Shown: piece after piece, positions 1 to 8,937 of the stretch
How positions within the stretch are numbered: the first letter of the stretch is position 1
Layout of the letters: each line of letters starts with the position of its first letter
DNA from: Noviherbaspirillum sp. UKPF54
GTDB lineage: Bacteria; Pseudomonadota; Gammaproteobacteria; Burkholderiales; Burkholderiaceae_D
NCBI RefSeq assembly: GCF_007874125.1
Contig: NZ_CP040128.1
Coordinates: 2,356,001-2,420,000 of the forward strand
Reading direction: 5' to 3'
Length of the DNA stretch: 64,000 nucleotides
Program-made: the position numbers and the translations under genes
The notes under the pieces: generated by a model
The model's database searches: none
Seen by the model: the letters and a program-made list of their open reading frames with translations, nothing else
Told to the model about the DNA's origin: nothing

Positions 1-255
1 ACGCCGGTGAAAGGCCCGGCCAATTACCTGTCGCTGCTGGTGAACCGCGCGCGCATGGAAGGCATCGTGGTGTTCGATTACGCGGACCGTTACCACCTTG
101 GCGTTGCCGAAATGGCCAAATGGATGAAGGAAGGCACGTTCAAGACGCGCGAGGATATCGTCGAGGGATTGGAAAACTTCCCGGAAGCGCTCTTGATGCT
201 GTTCGAAGGCAAAAACTTCGGCAAGCTGGTGCTGCAAGTCGCCAAGGACGAATAA
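1..255 (+). CDS. NADP-dependent oxidoreductase, C-terminal part (5' end outside window)
   Basis: The reading frame is open from base 1 and ends at the TAA at 253-255, so only about the last 84 residues are present. The C-terminal pattern (GPANYLSLL, the ARMEGIVVFDY stretch, a late GLENFPEALLMLFEGKNFGKLV segment) is typical of the zinc-independent medium-chain dehydrogenase/reductase family that includes CurA and leukotriene B4 12-hydroxydehydrogenase-like NADPH-dependent reductases of alpha,beta-unsaturated carbonyls. The Rossmann NADPH-binding part lies upstream of the window, so substrate and length cannot be judged. A strong terminator follows, so this is the last gene of its transcript. 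Confidence 0.75.
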   Translation, partial: TPVKGPANYLSLLVNRARMEGIVVFDYADRYHLGVAEMAKWMKEGTFKTREDIVEGLENFPEALLMLFEGKNFGKLVLQVAKDE

Positions 256-291
256 GCCCTGTATTAAATCAGTATCATCGTCTCATGGTTT

Positions 292-322
292 GCCCCTTGC
301 CCGTTCGGGAAGGGGCTTTTTT
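292..322 (+). terminator. Rho-independent terminator of the oxidoreductase gene
   Basis: A GCCCCTTGCC / GGAAGGGGC hairpin closes over the short loop CGTTC and is followed by a run of T. It lies 37 bases after the stop codon of the oxidoreductase and just before the converging lipoprotein gene. Confidence 0.85.
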
Positions 323-326
323 CATG

Positions 327-722
327 TCAATGCATTGGCCGGCACTGGCGCAGTTCGCATCGCGCCATGAACACCGTGCCGTTGTCGCACTGCATGCGGT
401 ACACCTCGACCGGCCCCTTTACTGTGAGCAGTCCGGCGCCGGCGCTGCCGGCACAATCATGCTGCTTCGCGAGCCGCTCCACGCTGGCCGATGAAACGCC
501 TGGGCGGAATGCGACCTTCTCAACTTCGACACGCCCGCCGTTGTCTTCGACGACCATGCGATAGGCGGATGCGGTTGCGGCATTGCCTTGCCTCGTCTGC
601 CCGGTCCCCGCTGCTGCCTGTGCGGCCTGCGACGCATTGTCTCCGCTCGCTGGCATGAATGAACAACCGGCCACCCATGCCGACGCCGCCAGCACAAGAA
701 AATGGATTTTTGATTTCATCAT
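327..722 (-). CDS. Small predicted outer-membrane or periplasmic lipoprotein, unknown function
   Basis: This encodes 131 residues. The start is the first of two consecutive ATG codons (722 and 719), preceded by a good AGGAG ribosome site 7 bases upstream. The N-terminus has two Lys-containing positions, a hydrophobic stretch and a lipobox V-A-G-C with the lipidated Cys at residue 20, so signal peptidase II processing is expected. The mature part begins with a low-complexity Ala/Gln/Ser-rich linker, then a compact C-terminal domain containing four further cysteines that could form disulfides in the periplasm. I do not recognise the family. It converges on the upstream oxidoreductase and shares no operon with it. 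Confidence 0.6.
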   Translation of the reverse strand: MMKSKIHFLVLAASAWVAGCSFMPASGDNASQAAQAAAGTGQTRQGNAATASAYRMVVEDNGGRVEVEKVAFRPGVSSASVERLAKQHDCAGSAGAGLLTVKGPVEVYRMQCDNGTVFMARCELRQCRPMH

Positions 723-842
723 TTTTTGGCTCCTTCACACTTCGCTACACGTGCCGATGTCATGCGCCATTCCGGTCTCGCATTACAGCCGGCAAGTGTA
801 TACCGTACGGAATCGATCGTGCAAAGCCCAGTTTTGGAGGGC

Positions 843-876
843 AAAAAAAAAACGCTGCCGTGCAGGCAGCGTTTTC
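843..876 (-). terminator. Terminator of efp
   Basis: Read on the minus strand, the inverted repeat AACGCTGCC-TGCA-GGCAGCGTT ends in a run of ten T (the A run at 843-852). It lies just after the efp stop codon. Confidence 0.9.
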
Positions 877-891
877 TTGAAGCACGGCGGC

Positions 892-1467
892 TTAGTTACG
901 CACGACGCGCTTGTACTCGTTGGTGCGGGTATCGATTTCGATCACGTCGTCGGTGCTGACAAACAGCGGCACTTGAACGATGTGGCAATGCGCTTCGATA
1001 GCGTTTTCGATCTTGGCTTCCTTCAGGACGTTGCCGGAGGTATTGCCCTTGACTGCCGGCTCGGAATACACCACCTTGCGGGCGATCGTGATCGGCAGTT
1101 CGACGGAAATCGCCTTGCCATCATAGAAAACGGCTTCGCATTCCATGCCGTCTTTCAGGTAATGCAATGCATCGCCCAGGTTTTCCTCTTCGATTTCATA
1201 CTGGTTGTATTCTTCGTCCATGAATACATACAGCGGATCGGCGAAATACGAGAAAGTCACCGGCTTCTTGTCGAGGACAACGACGTCGAACTTGTCGTCG
1301 CCGCGGAACACGTTTTCCAGCGGAGCGTTGGTCAGAAGATTCTTCATCTTCCACTTATAGGTGAAGCCGGTGCGGCTCGAACCGTTGACGTCGGAACGCA
1401 GCACGATAAAAGGCTTGCCGTCAACCATAATGATGTTGCCAACACGAACTTCTTTTGCAGGTTTCAT
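892..1467 (-). CDS. efp: Elongation factor P (Arg32, EarP-modified type)
   Basis: EF-P binds between the P and E sites of the ribosome and rescues stalls at consecutive prolines. The 191-residue protein shows the three-domain EF-P pattern: the KOW-like N-terminal domain (1-65), an OB domain, and the C-terminal OB domain ending in [16 protein letters not shown], the EF-P signature. The start is the ATG of [11 protein letters not shown]; the frame is open 30 codons further upstream, but those residues are not EF-P-like. The loop tip residue 32 is arginine (SSR32TG) rather than lysine, which marks the class activated by rhamnosylation. The cognate enzyme EarP is encoded immediately upstream on the same strand, and a strong terminator follows the gene. 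Confidence 0.97.
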   Translation of the reverse strand: MKPAKEVRVGNIIMVDGKPFIVLRSDVNGSSRTGFTYKWKMKNLLTNAPLENVFRGDDKFDVVVLDKKPVTFSYFADPLYVFMDEEYNQYEIEEENLGDALHYLKDGMECEAVFYDGKAISVELPITIARKVVYSEPAVKGNTSGNVLKEAKIENAIEAHCHIVQVPLFVSTDDVIEIDTRTNEYKRVVRN

Positions 1468-1578
1468 AGTGAGTGTACGTAAAAAATAAGTTGCGTAAAA
1501 ATCTGCCGCTTCATGGTCATGGCCAACGGCGCTTAGCCTACGTTTGACCGCAATCAAACGATTTAGATTAACCGCGCA

Positions 1579-2775
1579 TTATACCTCGTTTTTCGGGGCA
1601 ACCGAACGAAGCGACGCGGCGAACTTCAGTAAATTGGCGGCCAAATCCCCATTTGCAAGTACCTGCCGCCGCCATTCCTCAGTTCTGCGCGTAATCATTG
1701 GAATGTCGGCTTGAAATTGCTTCCACAAATCGGGCCATCCGGGCTGCCCCTCCACATCTCCGCTCGTCGCGCCGTTCCAGCGCAGGGAGAGTGCATTCAC
1801 GCTGCTCATATCAGGGGAATATCGTTGCAGGAACGCGCGTAATTTCACGTGATGCAGGTTCTTGTCCTGCGGGTAAATGTGCCAGATGAAAGGCTTGCCG
1901 GCCCATTGCGCGCGCACGAAGGAATCCTCGCCGCGCACGAAATTCAGGTCGCAAGCCCATAGCAGCCTGTCGTAGTCGGGCTGCGCGACAAAGGGCATGA
2001 TTCGCACCGTAAGCGCGCCGCGGGTCATTGCGGCGCCCGATGCAGCCTCGCCCGCGAAGAACGATTTTACCGCATCGGCCGCCACCCCTTCGGGCACAAG
2101 GCAGGTAACCGGTGCGCTACCGCCCTGCCATGCTTCAAACAGCGCGGAAACCGGCGCATGCGGATAACAGAATAACGACACCTTCAGCGCATCCATTTCT
2201 GCCGCCGTTAGACCTAGCCGCGCAAGAAATTCCCCCTTCGCCGCCCGGTCCGCCTGAAATTGCTGGCGCTGCTGCTCTAGGCCAGATTCATGCAGCAGGC
2301 CACCCGTTTTGCTCGTGAAGCCCGGGAAAAAAAAATGTTTCGTCAACGGCAAGCGCGGATGCGATGAAGGCAAGGTATGACAGCCCTCGACCCACTCCTC
2401 GGCGCTCAAGCCTTCGAGGTTGAGCCACACCGGACGCGGATGGCGTTCAGCCATCGCAGAGATATAGCCGGGAGGGATATCGCAGCCAAAAAATTCGATG
2501 ACAATGTCAGCAACTTCATCGACGGAAAACACCCCCTCCTGATCGCGCCAGTACCGCACTGTCACACCGAAAACTTCCTGCGCTTCGGCATCGACTACGA
2601 CCTGCGGACAAATCCGCCGAAAACTGCGCAGATCGTCCACCCACAAAACGACGGCAATGCCATGCTCCTGACGCAACTGCCTTGCCAGGCGCCAGCAGAT
2701 GCCGATGTCGCCATAGTTGTCGACCACCTTGCAGAACAAGGCAAGAGATATAACGGAGGTTTTATTGGATGACAT
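1579..2775 (-). CDS. earP: EF-P arginine rhamnosyltransferase EarP
   Basis: EarP transfers rhamnose from dTDP-L-rhamnose to Arg32 of EF-P in the cytoplasm. The 398-residue protein has the family hallmarks. Near the N-terminus is VVDNYGDIGICWRLARQL, with Asp19 and Asp23 matching the catalytic aspartates of this GT-B inverting enzyme. In the C-terminal half is RGEDSFVRAQWAGKPFIWHI, with Glu282 and Asp283 in the nucleotide-sugar site. Length fits the family (about 370-400). It is 111 bp upstream of efp on the same strand, and since EF-P here carries Arg32, enzyme and target match. No dTDP-rhamnose synthesis genes are in the window, so that supply must come from elsewhere in the genome. Confidence 0.95.
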   Translation of the reverse strand: MSSNKTSVISLALFCKVVDNYGDIGICWRLARQLRQEHGIAVVLWVDDLRSFRRICPQVVVDAEAQEVFGVTVRYWRDQEGVFSVDEVADIVIEFFGCDIPPGYISAMAERHPRPVWLNLEGLSAEEWVEGCHTLPSSHPRLPLTKHFFFPGFTSKTGGLLHESGLEQQRQQFQADRAAKGEFLARLGLTAAEMDALKVSLFCYPHAPVSALFEAWQGGSAPVTCLVPEGVAADAVKSFFAGEAASGAAMTRGALTVRIMPFVAQPDYDRLLWACDLNFVRGEDSFVRAQWAGKPFIWHIYPQDKNLHHVKLRAFLQRYSPDMSSVNALSLRWNGATSGDVEGQPGWPDLWKQFQADIPMITRRTEEWRRQVLANGDLAANLLKFAASLRSVAPKNEV

Positions 2776-2900
2776 ATTTGACGGTGCAGGCAGCTACTTG
2801 GCGCAGGCCCGCGCTGTCGATGGCACATGCTGCGGCAGCATGAAAGCACACCCGCGCTTGCCCGGCGCATTCATGCTTGGAATGCTACCGAAGCGGCCGA

Positions 2901-2936
2901 AAAAAGCAAAACGCCACGCGATTGCGTGGCGTTTTA
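2901..2936 (-). terminator. Terminator downstream of the distal tRNA-Glu
   Basis: On the minus strand, the hairpin ACGCCACGC-AATC-GCGTGGCGT is followed by a TTTTGCTTTTTT tract (A-rich bases 2901-2910). It ends the gltX/tRNA transcript just after the second tRNA-Glu. Confidence 0.85.
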
Positions 2937-2938
2937 TC

Positions 2939-3014
2939 TGGCGTCCCCACGGGGATTCGAACCCCGGTTATCGCCGTGAAAGGGCGGTGTCCTAGGCCTC
3001 TAGACGATGGGGAC
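2939..3014 (-). tRNA. tRNA-Glu (anticodon TTC), copy 1
   Basis: A 76-base cloverleaf that includes an encoded CCA. The acceptor stem is GTCCCCA/TGGGGAC, the anticodon loop CTTTCAC gives anticodon TTC, the T-arm contains GGTTCGAATCC, and the discriminator base is G. It is identical to the copy at 3187-3262. Confidence 0.98.
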
Positions 3015-3141
3015 AGAAATCTGTCGTTACTGCGGCCTACCAATCCTGCAATTATAGCACATTTCTTTGCGGCATGTTTTCCGATCAAAGCAGAAAACGC
3101 GTGAGCGCCACTCCAACAACTTGAAGCACTCACTCTAAAAC

Positions 3142-3173
3142 AAAAAGACCCGGCAAGTCTGCCGGGTCTTTTT
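3142..3173. terminator. Bidirectional terminator-like hairpin between the two tRNA-Glu genes
   Basis: AAAAAGACCCGGCA...TGCCGGGTCTTTTT forms a strong stem flanked by A and T runs, so it can act on either strand. On the minus strand it sits just after the proximal tRNA-Glu and might reduce read-through into the distal copy. Confidence 0.8.
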
Positions 3174-3186
3174 AGCCAGAATATCC

Positions 3187-3262
3187 TGGCGTCCCCACGG
3201 GGATTCGAACCCCGGTTATCGCCGTGAAAGGGCGGTGTCCTAGGCCTCTAGACGATGGGGAC
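3187..3262 (-). tRNA. tRNA-Glu (anticodon TTC), copy 2
   Basis: A 76-base cloverleaf with encoded CCA, identical in every base to the copy at 2939-3014, including the acceptor stem, the TTC anticodon and the T-loop. It is 38 bases downstream of tRNA-Ala on the same strand. Confidence 0.98.
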
Positions 3263-3300
3263 TGAAGCCGTTCTTCGTAACCTTCAATGACCTCTTGAAG

Positions 3301-3376
<76 letters not shown>

Positions 3377-3436
3377 CTTGCGAAGAAACGAGAGTATAGC
3401 AAAGTTTTTTCTCCCGTGTAAATCCTCTTTCGACGA

Positions 3437-4843
3437 TTACCCGATAAATTTTTTCAGACGCGCCAAGACCGTTTCACGGCCAAACAATTCCAGCACCGCG
3501 TCGATCGACGGCGTCTGCAACTGGCCGGTCACCAGCAGGCGCAACGGCATGGCCAGCTGCGGCGTCTTCAGCTTGTGCGCGGCAAGCACCTCCTTCATTG
3601 CGCCGGAGAGCGCCGCCTTACTCCATTCCACCGTTTCGCACACGACCGAGAAACGTTCCAGCGCAGGTTTCACTGCTTCCGTCACATGCTGCGCAATCAG
3701 CGCAGGATCAGGAGATGGCTGTCGATAGAACAGCATGGCGGCCTCGGCCAACTCGTTGATCGTGTTCGCGCGTTCCTTCAGGAGTGCAATTGCCGATTGG
3801 AGATTCGGCGCGCCGTCGAACTGCGCACCATCCTGCTCCATCAGCGGGCGCACCAGCCCTTCCAAGCGCGCATTGTCGGATTGCTTGATGTAGTGGTTGT
3901 TCAGCCAAGCCAGCTTTTCCGGATTGAATTGCGCGGGCGACTTCGACAGATGGTCGACGTCGAACCACTGGCAGAACTGCTCCATCGAGAAAATCTCGTC
4001 GTCGCCATGGCTCCAGCCGAGGCGCGCCAGATAGTTCAGCATCGCTTCCGGCAGATAACCCTGCGCCGGGTAATCCATCACGCTCACCGCGCCGTGGCGC
4101 TTGGACAGCTTCTCGCCGTCGGCGCCAAGAATCATTGGCACGTGGCCATATTGCGGCAGCGGCGCCCCCAGTGCGCGCAGAATATTGATCTGGCGCGGCG
4201 TGTTGTTCACATGGTCATCGCCGCGGATCACGTGGGTCATCTTCATGTCCCAGTCGTCGATCGCGACACAGAAGTTGTAGGTCGGCGTACCATCTGGACG
4301 CGCGATCACCAGGTCGTCCAGTTCACGGTTGGAGATCGTGATCGAGCCCTTCACCATATCGTCCCAGGTCACGTCGCCGTCGAGCGGATTCTTGAAGCGC
4401 ACCACCGGCTTGCGGCCTTCGGGGATGGCTGGCAAGGTCTTTCCCGGCTCCGGACGCCATGTGCCGTCGTAGCGCGGCTTCTCGCCCGCGGCACGCATGC
4501 GCTCGCGCATCGCCTCGACTTCTTCCGGCGACGAATAGCAATAGTAGGCAGTGCCCGCTTCCAGCATCTGCGCGACCACATCGCGGTAGCGGTCCATGCG
4601 CTTCATCTGGTAGAACGGGCCTTCGTCGTGATGCAGGCCGAGCCAGTTCATGCCATCCAAAATCGCCTGCACCGCTTCCGGCGTGGAACGCTCCAGGTCG
4701 GTGTCTTCGATGCGCAGGATGAAGGTGCCGCCGAAATGACGTGCGAAGGCCCAGGAAAACAGCGCGGTGCGCGCGCCGCCGAGATGGAGATAGCCAGTCG
4801 GGCTGGGAGCAAAGCGGGTACGAACAGGGGTACGGACAGTCAT
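3437..4843 (-). CDS. gltX: Glutamate--tRNA ligase
   Basis: This cytoplasmic class I synthetase charges tRNA-Glu with glutamate. The 468-residue protein has the HIGH-like motif HLGG at 20-23 in a Rossmann fold ([19 protein letters not shown]), the RIEDTD motif at 44-49, the KMSKS-like KLSKR at 245-249, and an alpha-helical anticodon-binding C-terminus. Length is normal for a bacterial GluRS. The insertion that binds zinc in E. coli keeps only one cysteine here (Cys102), so it is probably a zinc-free form. It is followed on the same strand by tRNA-Ala and two copies of its own substrate tRNA-Glu, with no terminator visible before tRNA-Ala, which suggests possible co-transcription. Confidence 0.97.
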   Translation of the reverse strand: MTVRTPVRTRFAPSPTGYLHLGGARTALFSWAFARHFGGTFILRIEDTDLERSTPEAVQAILDGMNWLGLHHDEGPFYQMKRMDRYRDVVAQMLEAGTAYYCYSSPEEVEAMRERMRAAGEKPRYDGTWRPEPGKTLPAIPEGRKPVVRFKNPLDGDVTWDDMVKGSITISNRELDDLVIARPDGTPTYNFCVAIDDWDMKMTHVIRGDDHVNNTPRQINILRALGAPLPQYGHVPMILGADGEKLSKRHGAVSVMDYPAQGYLPEAMLNYLARLGWSHGDDEIFSMEQFCQWFDVDHLSKSPAQFNPEKLAWLNNHYIKQSDNARLEGLVRPLMEQDGAQFDGAPNLQSAIALLKERANTINELAEAAMLFYRQPSPDPALIAQHVTEAVKPALERFSVVCETVEWSKAALSGAMKEVLAAHKLKTPQLAMPLRLLVTGQLQTPSIDAVLELFGRETVLARLKKFIG

Positions 4844-4948
4844 GGCAAATAAAAACGGCCTTGGGGCGCCAAAGCCGTGTTAGAGAAAGATAAAGAATGC
4901 GCTATTTTACCTTGTCGGCAACAGGGGTGAAACGCGCGCCAAATGCAC

Positions 4949-6037
4949 TCAATCGTTCTTGATCACGATGTTGGGGAACTTGCTGGTCATGTCCTTCGCT
5001 TTTTCCGCAACCTTTACCGCCACCTTGCGCGCAATTTCCATGTAGATCTTTGCCACTTGCCCGTCCGGGTCAGCCACCACAGTAGGCTTGCCGGAGTCGG
5101 TCTGTTCGCGAATCGACATGGTCAGAGGCAGCGCACCAAGGAAATCGACGCCGTAATCCGCGCACATCTTCTGTCCGCCCCCCTGCCCGAAGATCGGCTC
5201 CGCATGGCCGCAGTTCGAGCAGATGTGCACGCTCATGTTCTCGACGATGCCGAGAATCGGAATGTCGACCTTCTCGAACATTTTGAGGCCCTTGCGCGCG
5301 TCGAGCAGCGCGATGTCCTGCGGCGTGGTGACGATTACGGCGCCGGTGACCGGCACCTTTTGCGATAGCGTGAGCTGGATGTCGCCGGTGCCAGGCGGCA
5401 TGTCAACGATCAAATAATCGAGGTTGCGCCAGTTGGTCTGTTCCAGCAGTTGCTGCAGTGCCTGCGTGACCATCGGGCCACGCCAGACCATCGGCTGGTC
5501 GGGATCGATCATGAAGCCGATCGACGATACCTGCAGGCCGTAGTTTTCCAGCGGCTCCATGGTCTTGCCATCGAGCGATTCTGGCTGCCCGGAAATACCC
5601 ATCATCATCGGCTGCGACGGGCCATAGATGTCGGCATCGAGAATGCCGACCGACGCGCCTTCGGCTGCCAGCGCCAGCGCCAGATTGACAGCAGTGGTGG
5701 ACTTGCCGACGCCGCCCTTGCCCGACGCGACAGCGATAATATTCTTTACGTTCGACAACAGCTTGACGCCGCGCTGCACCGAGTGTGCGACGATCTTCGA
5801 CGACACGTTTACCGTAACGCTGCCGACGCCCGGAATGGCTCGAATGGCGTCGGTCGCCGCTTGGCGGATCGGAGCGAACTGGCTCTTGGCCGGATAGCCG
5901 AGTTCCACGTCGAGGGTGACGTCGGCGCCGTTTACCTGGATGTTTTTGGCGGATTTGCCGGCCACCAAGTCCTTGCCGGTATTCGGATCGACTACGCCGG
6001 AAAGCGCCGCCTTGATGGCTTCAACGTTGATGCTCAT
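4949..6037 (-). CDS. apbC: Iron-sulfur cluster carrier protein ApbC (Mrp/NBP35 family)
   Basis: This P-loop ATPase carries and delivers Fe-S clusters in the cytoplasm. Residues 1-80 form the DUF59/MIP18-type domain. The deviant Walker A motif GKGGVGKS (106-113, with the signature Lys of the MinD/ParA superfamily) begins the ATPase domain. Cys273 and Cys276 (HICSNCGH) are the CxxC that bridges a cluster in the dimer. I chose the ATG of MSINVEAIK at 6037, which has an adjacent GGAGAA ribosome site, over an in-frame start 18 codons further out. That gives 362 residues, the usual length. It is divergent from metG, a pairing common in proteobacteria. Confidence 0.95.
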   Translation of the reverse strand: MSINVEAIKAALSGVVDPNTGKDLVAGKSAKNIQVNGADVTLDVELGYPAKSQFAPIRQAATDAIRAIPGVGSVTVNVSSKIVAHSVQRGVKLLSNVKNIIAVASGKGGVGKSTTAVNLALALAAEGASVGILDADIYGPSQPMMMGISGQPESLDGKTMEPLENYGLQVSSIGFMIDPDQPMVWRGPMVTQALQQLLEQTNWRNLDYLIVDMPPGTGDIQLTLSQKVPVTGAVIVTTPQDIALLDARKGLKMFEKVDIPILGIVENMSVHICSNCGHAEPIFGQGGGQKMCADYGVDFLGALPLTMSIREQTDSGKPTVVADPDGQVAKIYMEIARKVAVKVAEKAKDMTSKFPNIVIKND

Positions 6038-6198
6038 TACTTCTCCTGAAATTTGTTGCAATAAGTCTAAACGAATTCCCGGTCCAGACAAGTCACCGGT
6101 CGACGCTCGTTATTTGACAGCGCAATCCTGCCATTAGCGCCACCTCGGCACTCCCGCACTGCTAAAATGGCAGTTTTTCCTTCAACAAGCATTGCCAA

Positions 6199-8277
6199 AT
6201 GAGCACCACACCGCACCGCAAGCTGTTTGTCACCACCGCCCTGCCCTACGCCAACGGCGCGTTCCACATCGGCCATATCATGGAATACATCCAGGCTGAC
6301 ATCTGGGTGCGCTTCCAGCGAATGCAAGGCAACGAGGTGCATTTCGTCGGCGCGGACGATGCCCATGGCGCGCCGATCATGATCGCGGCCGAAAAAGCCG
6401 GCGTGACGCCGCAGGAATTCGTCGCGAAGATCGCCGCCGGCCGCGCACAGTACCTCGACGGCTTCCACATCAGCTTCGACAACTGGCACTCGACCGATGC
6501 GCCGGAAAACCATGAATTATCGCAGGACATCTACCGCCGTCTGCGCGACCATGCGAAATTAATCACGACCAAGACCATCGAACAGTTCTTCGACCCGGTC
6601 AAGAACATGTTCCTGCCGGACCGCTACATCAAGGGCGAATGCCCGAAATGCGGCGCCAAGGACCAGTACGGCGATTCCTGCGAAGTATGCAGCGCGGTCT
6701 ATGCGCCGACCGACCTGAAGAACCCGTATTCGACGCTGTCGGGTGCGACGCCGGTATTGAAGTCATCCGAACACTACTTCTTCCAGTTGTCCGATGCGAA
6801 GTGCGTCGAATTCCTGCGCGAATGGACACAGACGCCGAACCGTCTGCAACCGGAAGTCGTGAACAAGGCCAAGGAATGGCTGGAAGGCGACGAAGGCCTG
6901 GGCGACTGGGACATCAGCCGCGACGCGCCCTATTTCGGCATCGAGATTCCCGATGCGCCGGGCAAGTATTTCTATGTGTGGCTGGATGCGCCGGTTGGCT
7001 ATCTCGCATCGCTGAAGAATTACTTCGACAAGACCGGGCGCGACTTCACCGCCTTCATGAACGATGCATCGACCGAGCAGTACCACTTCATCGGCAAGGA
7101 CATCATCTACTTCCATACGCTGTTCTGGCCGGCCATGCTGAAGTTCTCCGGACTGAAGGTGCCCACCAATGTATTTGTGCACGGCTTCATCACGGTTTCC
7201 GGCGAAAAGATGTCGAAGTCGCGCGGCACCGGCATTTCGCCGCTGCGCTACCTGGAACTCGGCATGAATCCGGAATGGCTGCGCTATTACATCGCCGCCA
7301 AGCTCAACGCCAAGGTGGAAGACGTCGACTTCAACCCGGATGATTTCGTATCGCGCGTAAACTCCGACCTGATCGGCAAGTACGTCAACATCGCCAGCCG
7401 CGCGGCCGGCTTCATCACCAAGCGTTTCGGCGGCAAGCTCTCCGACGAGGTGACCGGCGATGCCGCCATGACCTGGCGCCTGCGCTTCGGCGAACACGAA
7501 GCCGCAATCCGGGAAGCGTTCGAAGCGCGCGAGTACGGCAAGGCGATCCGCCAGATCATGGCGCTGGCCGACGAGGTCAACCAGTACGTCGACACCAAAA
7601 AGCCGTGGGAACTGGCGAAGGATCCGGCCAACAACCAGGAACTGCAGGATGTCTGCAGCAACCTGTTGCGCTCGTTCTACTGCCTGACGATCTACCTCGC
7701 GCCGATCCTGCCGGCGCTGGCGCGCAAGGTGTCGGCACTGTTCGGCATCGAACACGACCTGACCTGGGCAGATCTTCAGACGATGCCGCATTCGATCGGC
7801 ACCTTCGAGCACCTGATGACGCGGGTCGACCCGAAGATGCTGGATGCGCTGTTCGAAGCGCCGGAGCAGCCTGCGGCTGCGAAGCCTGCCGAGGCAGCGC
7901 AAGACGCTGGCTCCGCGACGATTGAGCCGATTGCTCCGGAAATCAAGATCGACGATTTTGCCAAGGTTGATCTGCGCATCGCGAAGATCGTCAATTGCGA
8001 GCATGTCGAAGGCTCCGACAAACTGCTGCGCCTGACGCTCGACGTGGGCGAAGGCCGCATGCGCAACGTCTTCTCCGGTATCAAGTCGGCTTACCAGCCG
8101 GAAGACCTGATCGGCAAGCTGACGGTAATGGTGGCTAACCTGGCGCCGCGCAAGATGAAGTTCGGGATTTCGGAAGGCATGGTGCTGGCCGCATCCGCCG
8201 CCGACGAAAAATCCACCCCGGGCATTTACGTCCTGAATCCCTGGCCGGGCGCCGAACCAGGCATGCGGGTGCGCTGA
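6199..8277 (+). CDS. metG: Methionine--tRNA ligase
   Basis: This class I synthetase charges both initiator and elongator tRNA-Met. The 692 residues contain HIGH at 23-26, a zinc knuckle with Cys148, Cys151, Cys161 and Cys164, the KMSKS motif at 337-341, a helical anticodon-binding domain, and a C-terminal Trbp111/EMAP-like OB domain from about residue 580 ([14 protein letters not shown]) that dimerises and binds tRNA. An Ala/Pro/Glu-rich linker (about 555-575) joins the two. Length matches the long dimeric MetG of E. coli type. A TAAAAT box at 6163-6168 is a plausible -10 element about 30 bases before the start. Confidence 0.97.
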   Translation: MSTTPHRKLFVTTALPYANGAFHIGHIMEYIQADIWVRFQRMQGNEVHFVGADDAHGAPIMIAAEKAGVTPQEFVAKIAAGRAQYLDGFHISFDNWHSTDAPENHELSQDIYRRLRDHAKLITTKTIEQFFDPVKNMFLPDRYIKGECPKCGAKDQYGDSCEVCSAVYAPTDLKNPYSTLSGATPVLKSSEHYFFQLSDAKCVEFLREWTQTPNRLQPEVVNKAKEWLEGDEGLGDWDISRDAPYFGIEIPDAPGKYFYVWLDAPVGYLASLKNYFDKTGRDFTAFMNDASTEQYHFIGKDIIYFHTLFWPAMLKFSGLKVPTNVFVHGFITVSGEKMSKSRGTGISPLRYLELGMNPEWLRYYIAAKLNAKVEDVDFNPDDFVSRVNSDLIGKYVNIASRAAGFITKRFGGKLSDEVTGDAAMTWRLRFGEHEAAIREAFEAREYGKAIRQIMALADEVNQYVDTKKPWELAKDPANNQELQDVCSNLLRSFYCLTIYLAPILPALARKVSALFGIEHDLTWADLQTMPHSIGTFEHLMTRVDPKMLDALFEAPEQPAAAKPAEAAQDAGSATIEPIAPEIKIDDFAKVDLRIAKIVNCEHVEGSDKLLRLTLDVGEGRMRNVFSGIKSAYQPEDLIGKLTVMVANLAPRKMKFGISEGMVLAASAADEKSTPGIYVLNPWPGAEPGMRVR

Positions 8278-8320
8278 CCATGCCTTGCGAGGATATGGGC
8301 GGCAGTTGCCAGAGGGGGCG

Positions 8321-8800
8321 ATGAGCGTCGTCGTTCGCGAAGCCGTCCTCGACGACGCGCCGCTGATCGCGGAACTGACCCGCGCCGCCTGGTTCGGCAA
8401 GGTCGCCGCCACCTCGAGCGGGCATCGCGAAACGGCGGAGCGGGTCACAGTACACCTGCTGCAGGGTGGCGGCTTCATCCTGCTGAAGAACGACCTGCCG
8501 GTCGGCTCGGTACGCTGGGTGCCCCTCGACGGCGAAGCGAACGTCTGGGAAATCCTGCGCATGGGTGTGCTGCCGGCATATCGTGGCGAGCATCTGTCCG
8601 AGCACTTGCTGGAAGCGGTGATCCATCGGGCACAGGTGGCCGACATTGAAGAGCTTCGCCTTGCGGTGCGCGCCGATCAGCCGCGCCTGCTGGACCTGTA
8701 CGCGGCGTTCGGCTTTGAATTCGCGCCCGAACTCGAATACACCCATGCCAATCCGGCCGAACCCGCGCCAACGGTGATGCGCCGACTGCTGGGCTACTGA
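8321..8800 (+). CDS. GNAT family N-acetyltransferase
   Basis: This encodes 159 residues. The ATG at 8321 follows an AGAGGGGG ribosome site and fits better than the in-frame TTG at 8285. The fold pattern is that of a GNAT acyltransferase: a first helix after VREAVLDDAPLIAELT, a beta4 strand (EILRMGVLPAYRGE) leading into the acetyl-CoA loop, and a late strand-helix (RLAVRADQPRLLDLYAAFGFEF) typical of the family's end. The acetyl-CoA loop reads YRGEHLSEHLLEAV, so the R/Q-x-x-G-x-G/A signature is degenerate. The substrate cannot be told from sequence. It starts 43 bases after metG and may be co-transcribed with it. Confidence 0.8.
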   Translation: MSVVVREAVLDDAPLIAELTRAAWFGKVAATSSGHRETAERVTVHLLQGGGFILLKNDLPVGSVRWVPLDGEANVWEILRMGVLPAYRGEHLSEHLLEAVIHRAQVADIEELRLAVRADQPRLLDLYAAFGFEFAPELEYTHANPAEPAPTVMRRLLGY

Positions 8801-8937
8801 TGGAATAGCCACACCGGCGTGCAGTTTGATGTAAATGCTTGGCGTACCTGTTACCGCAGGTGCAAAATACTTGCACCTGTGGCCGACGCCTGAATTGCAT
8901 TCCCGTCGCGCCCGCCTGTCCTGAGGAGCACGATTGC

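Noticed and set aside
3142-3173. Attachment site or integrative element at the tRNA genes
   Set aside because: The tRNA genes are intact and no integrase, second attachment copy or foreign composition is seen. The palindrome is a terminator.
6763-8646. A 627-codon open frame antisense to metG
   Set aside because: The composition is that of a GC-skewed shadow, and metG is certain.
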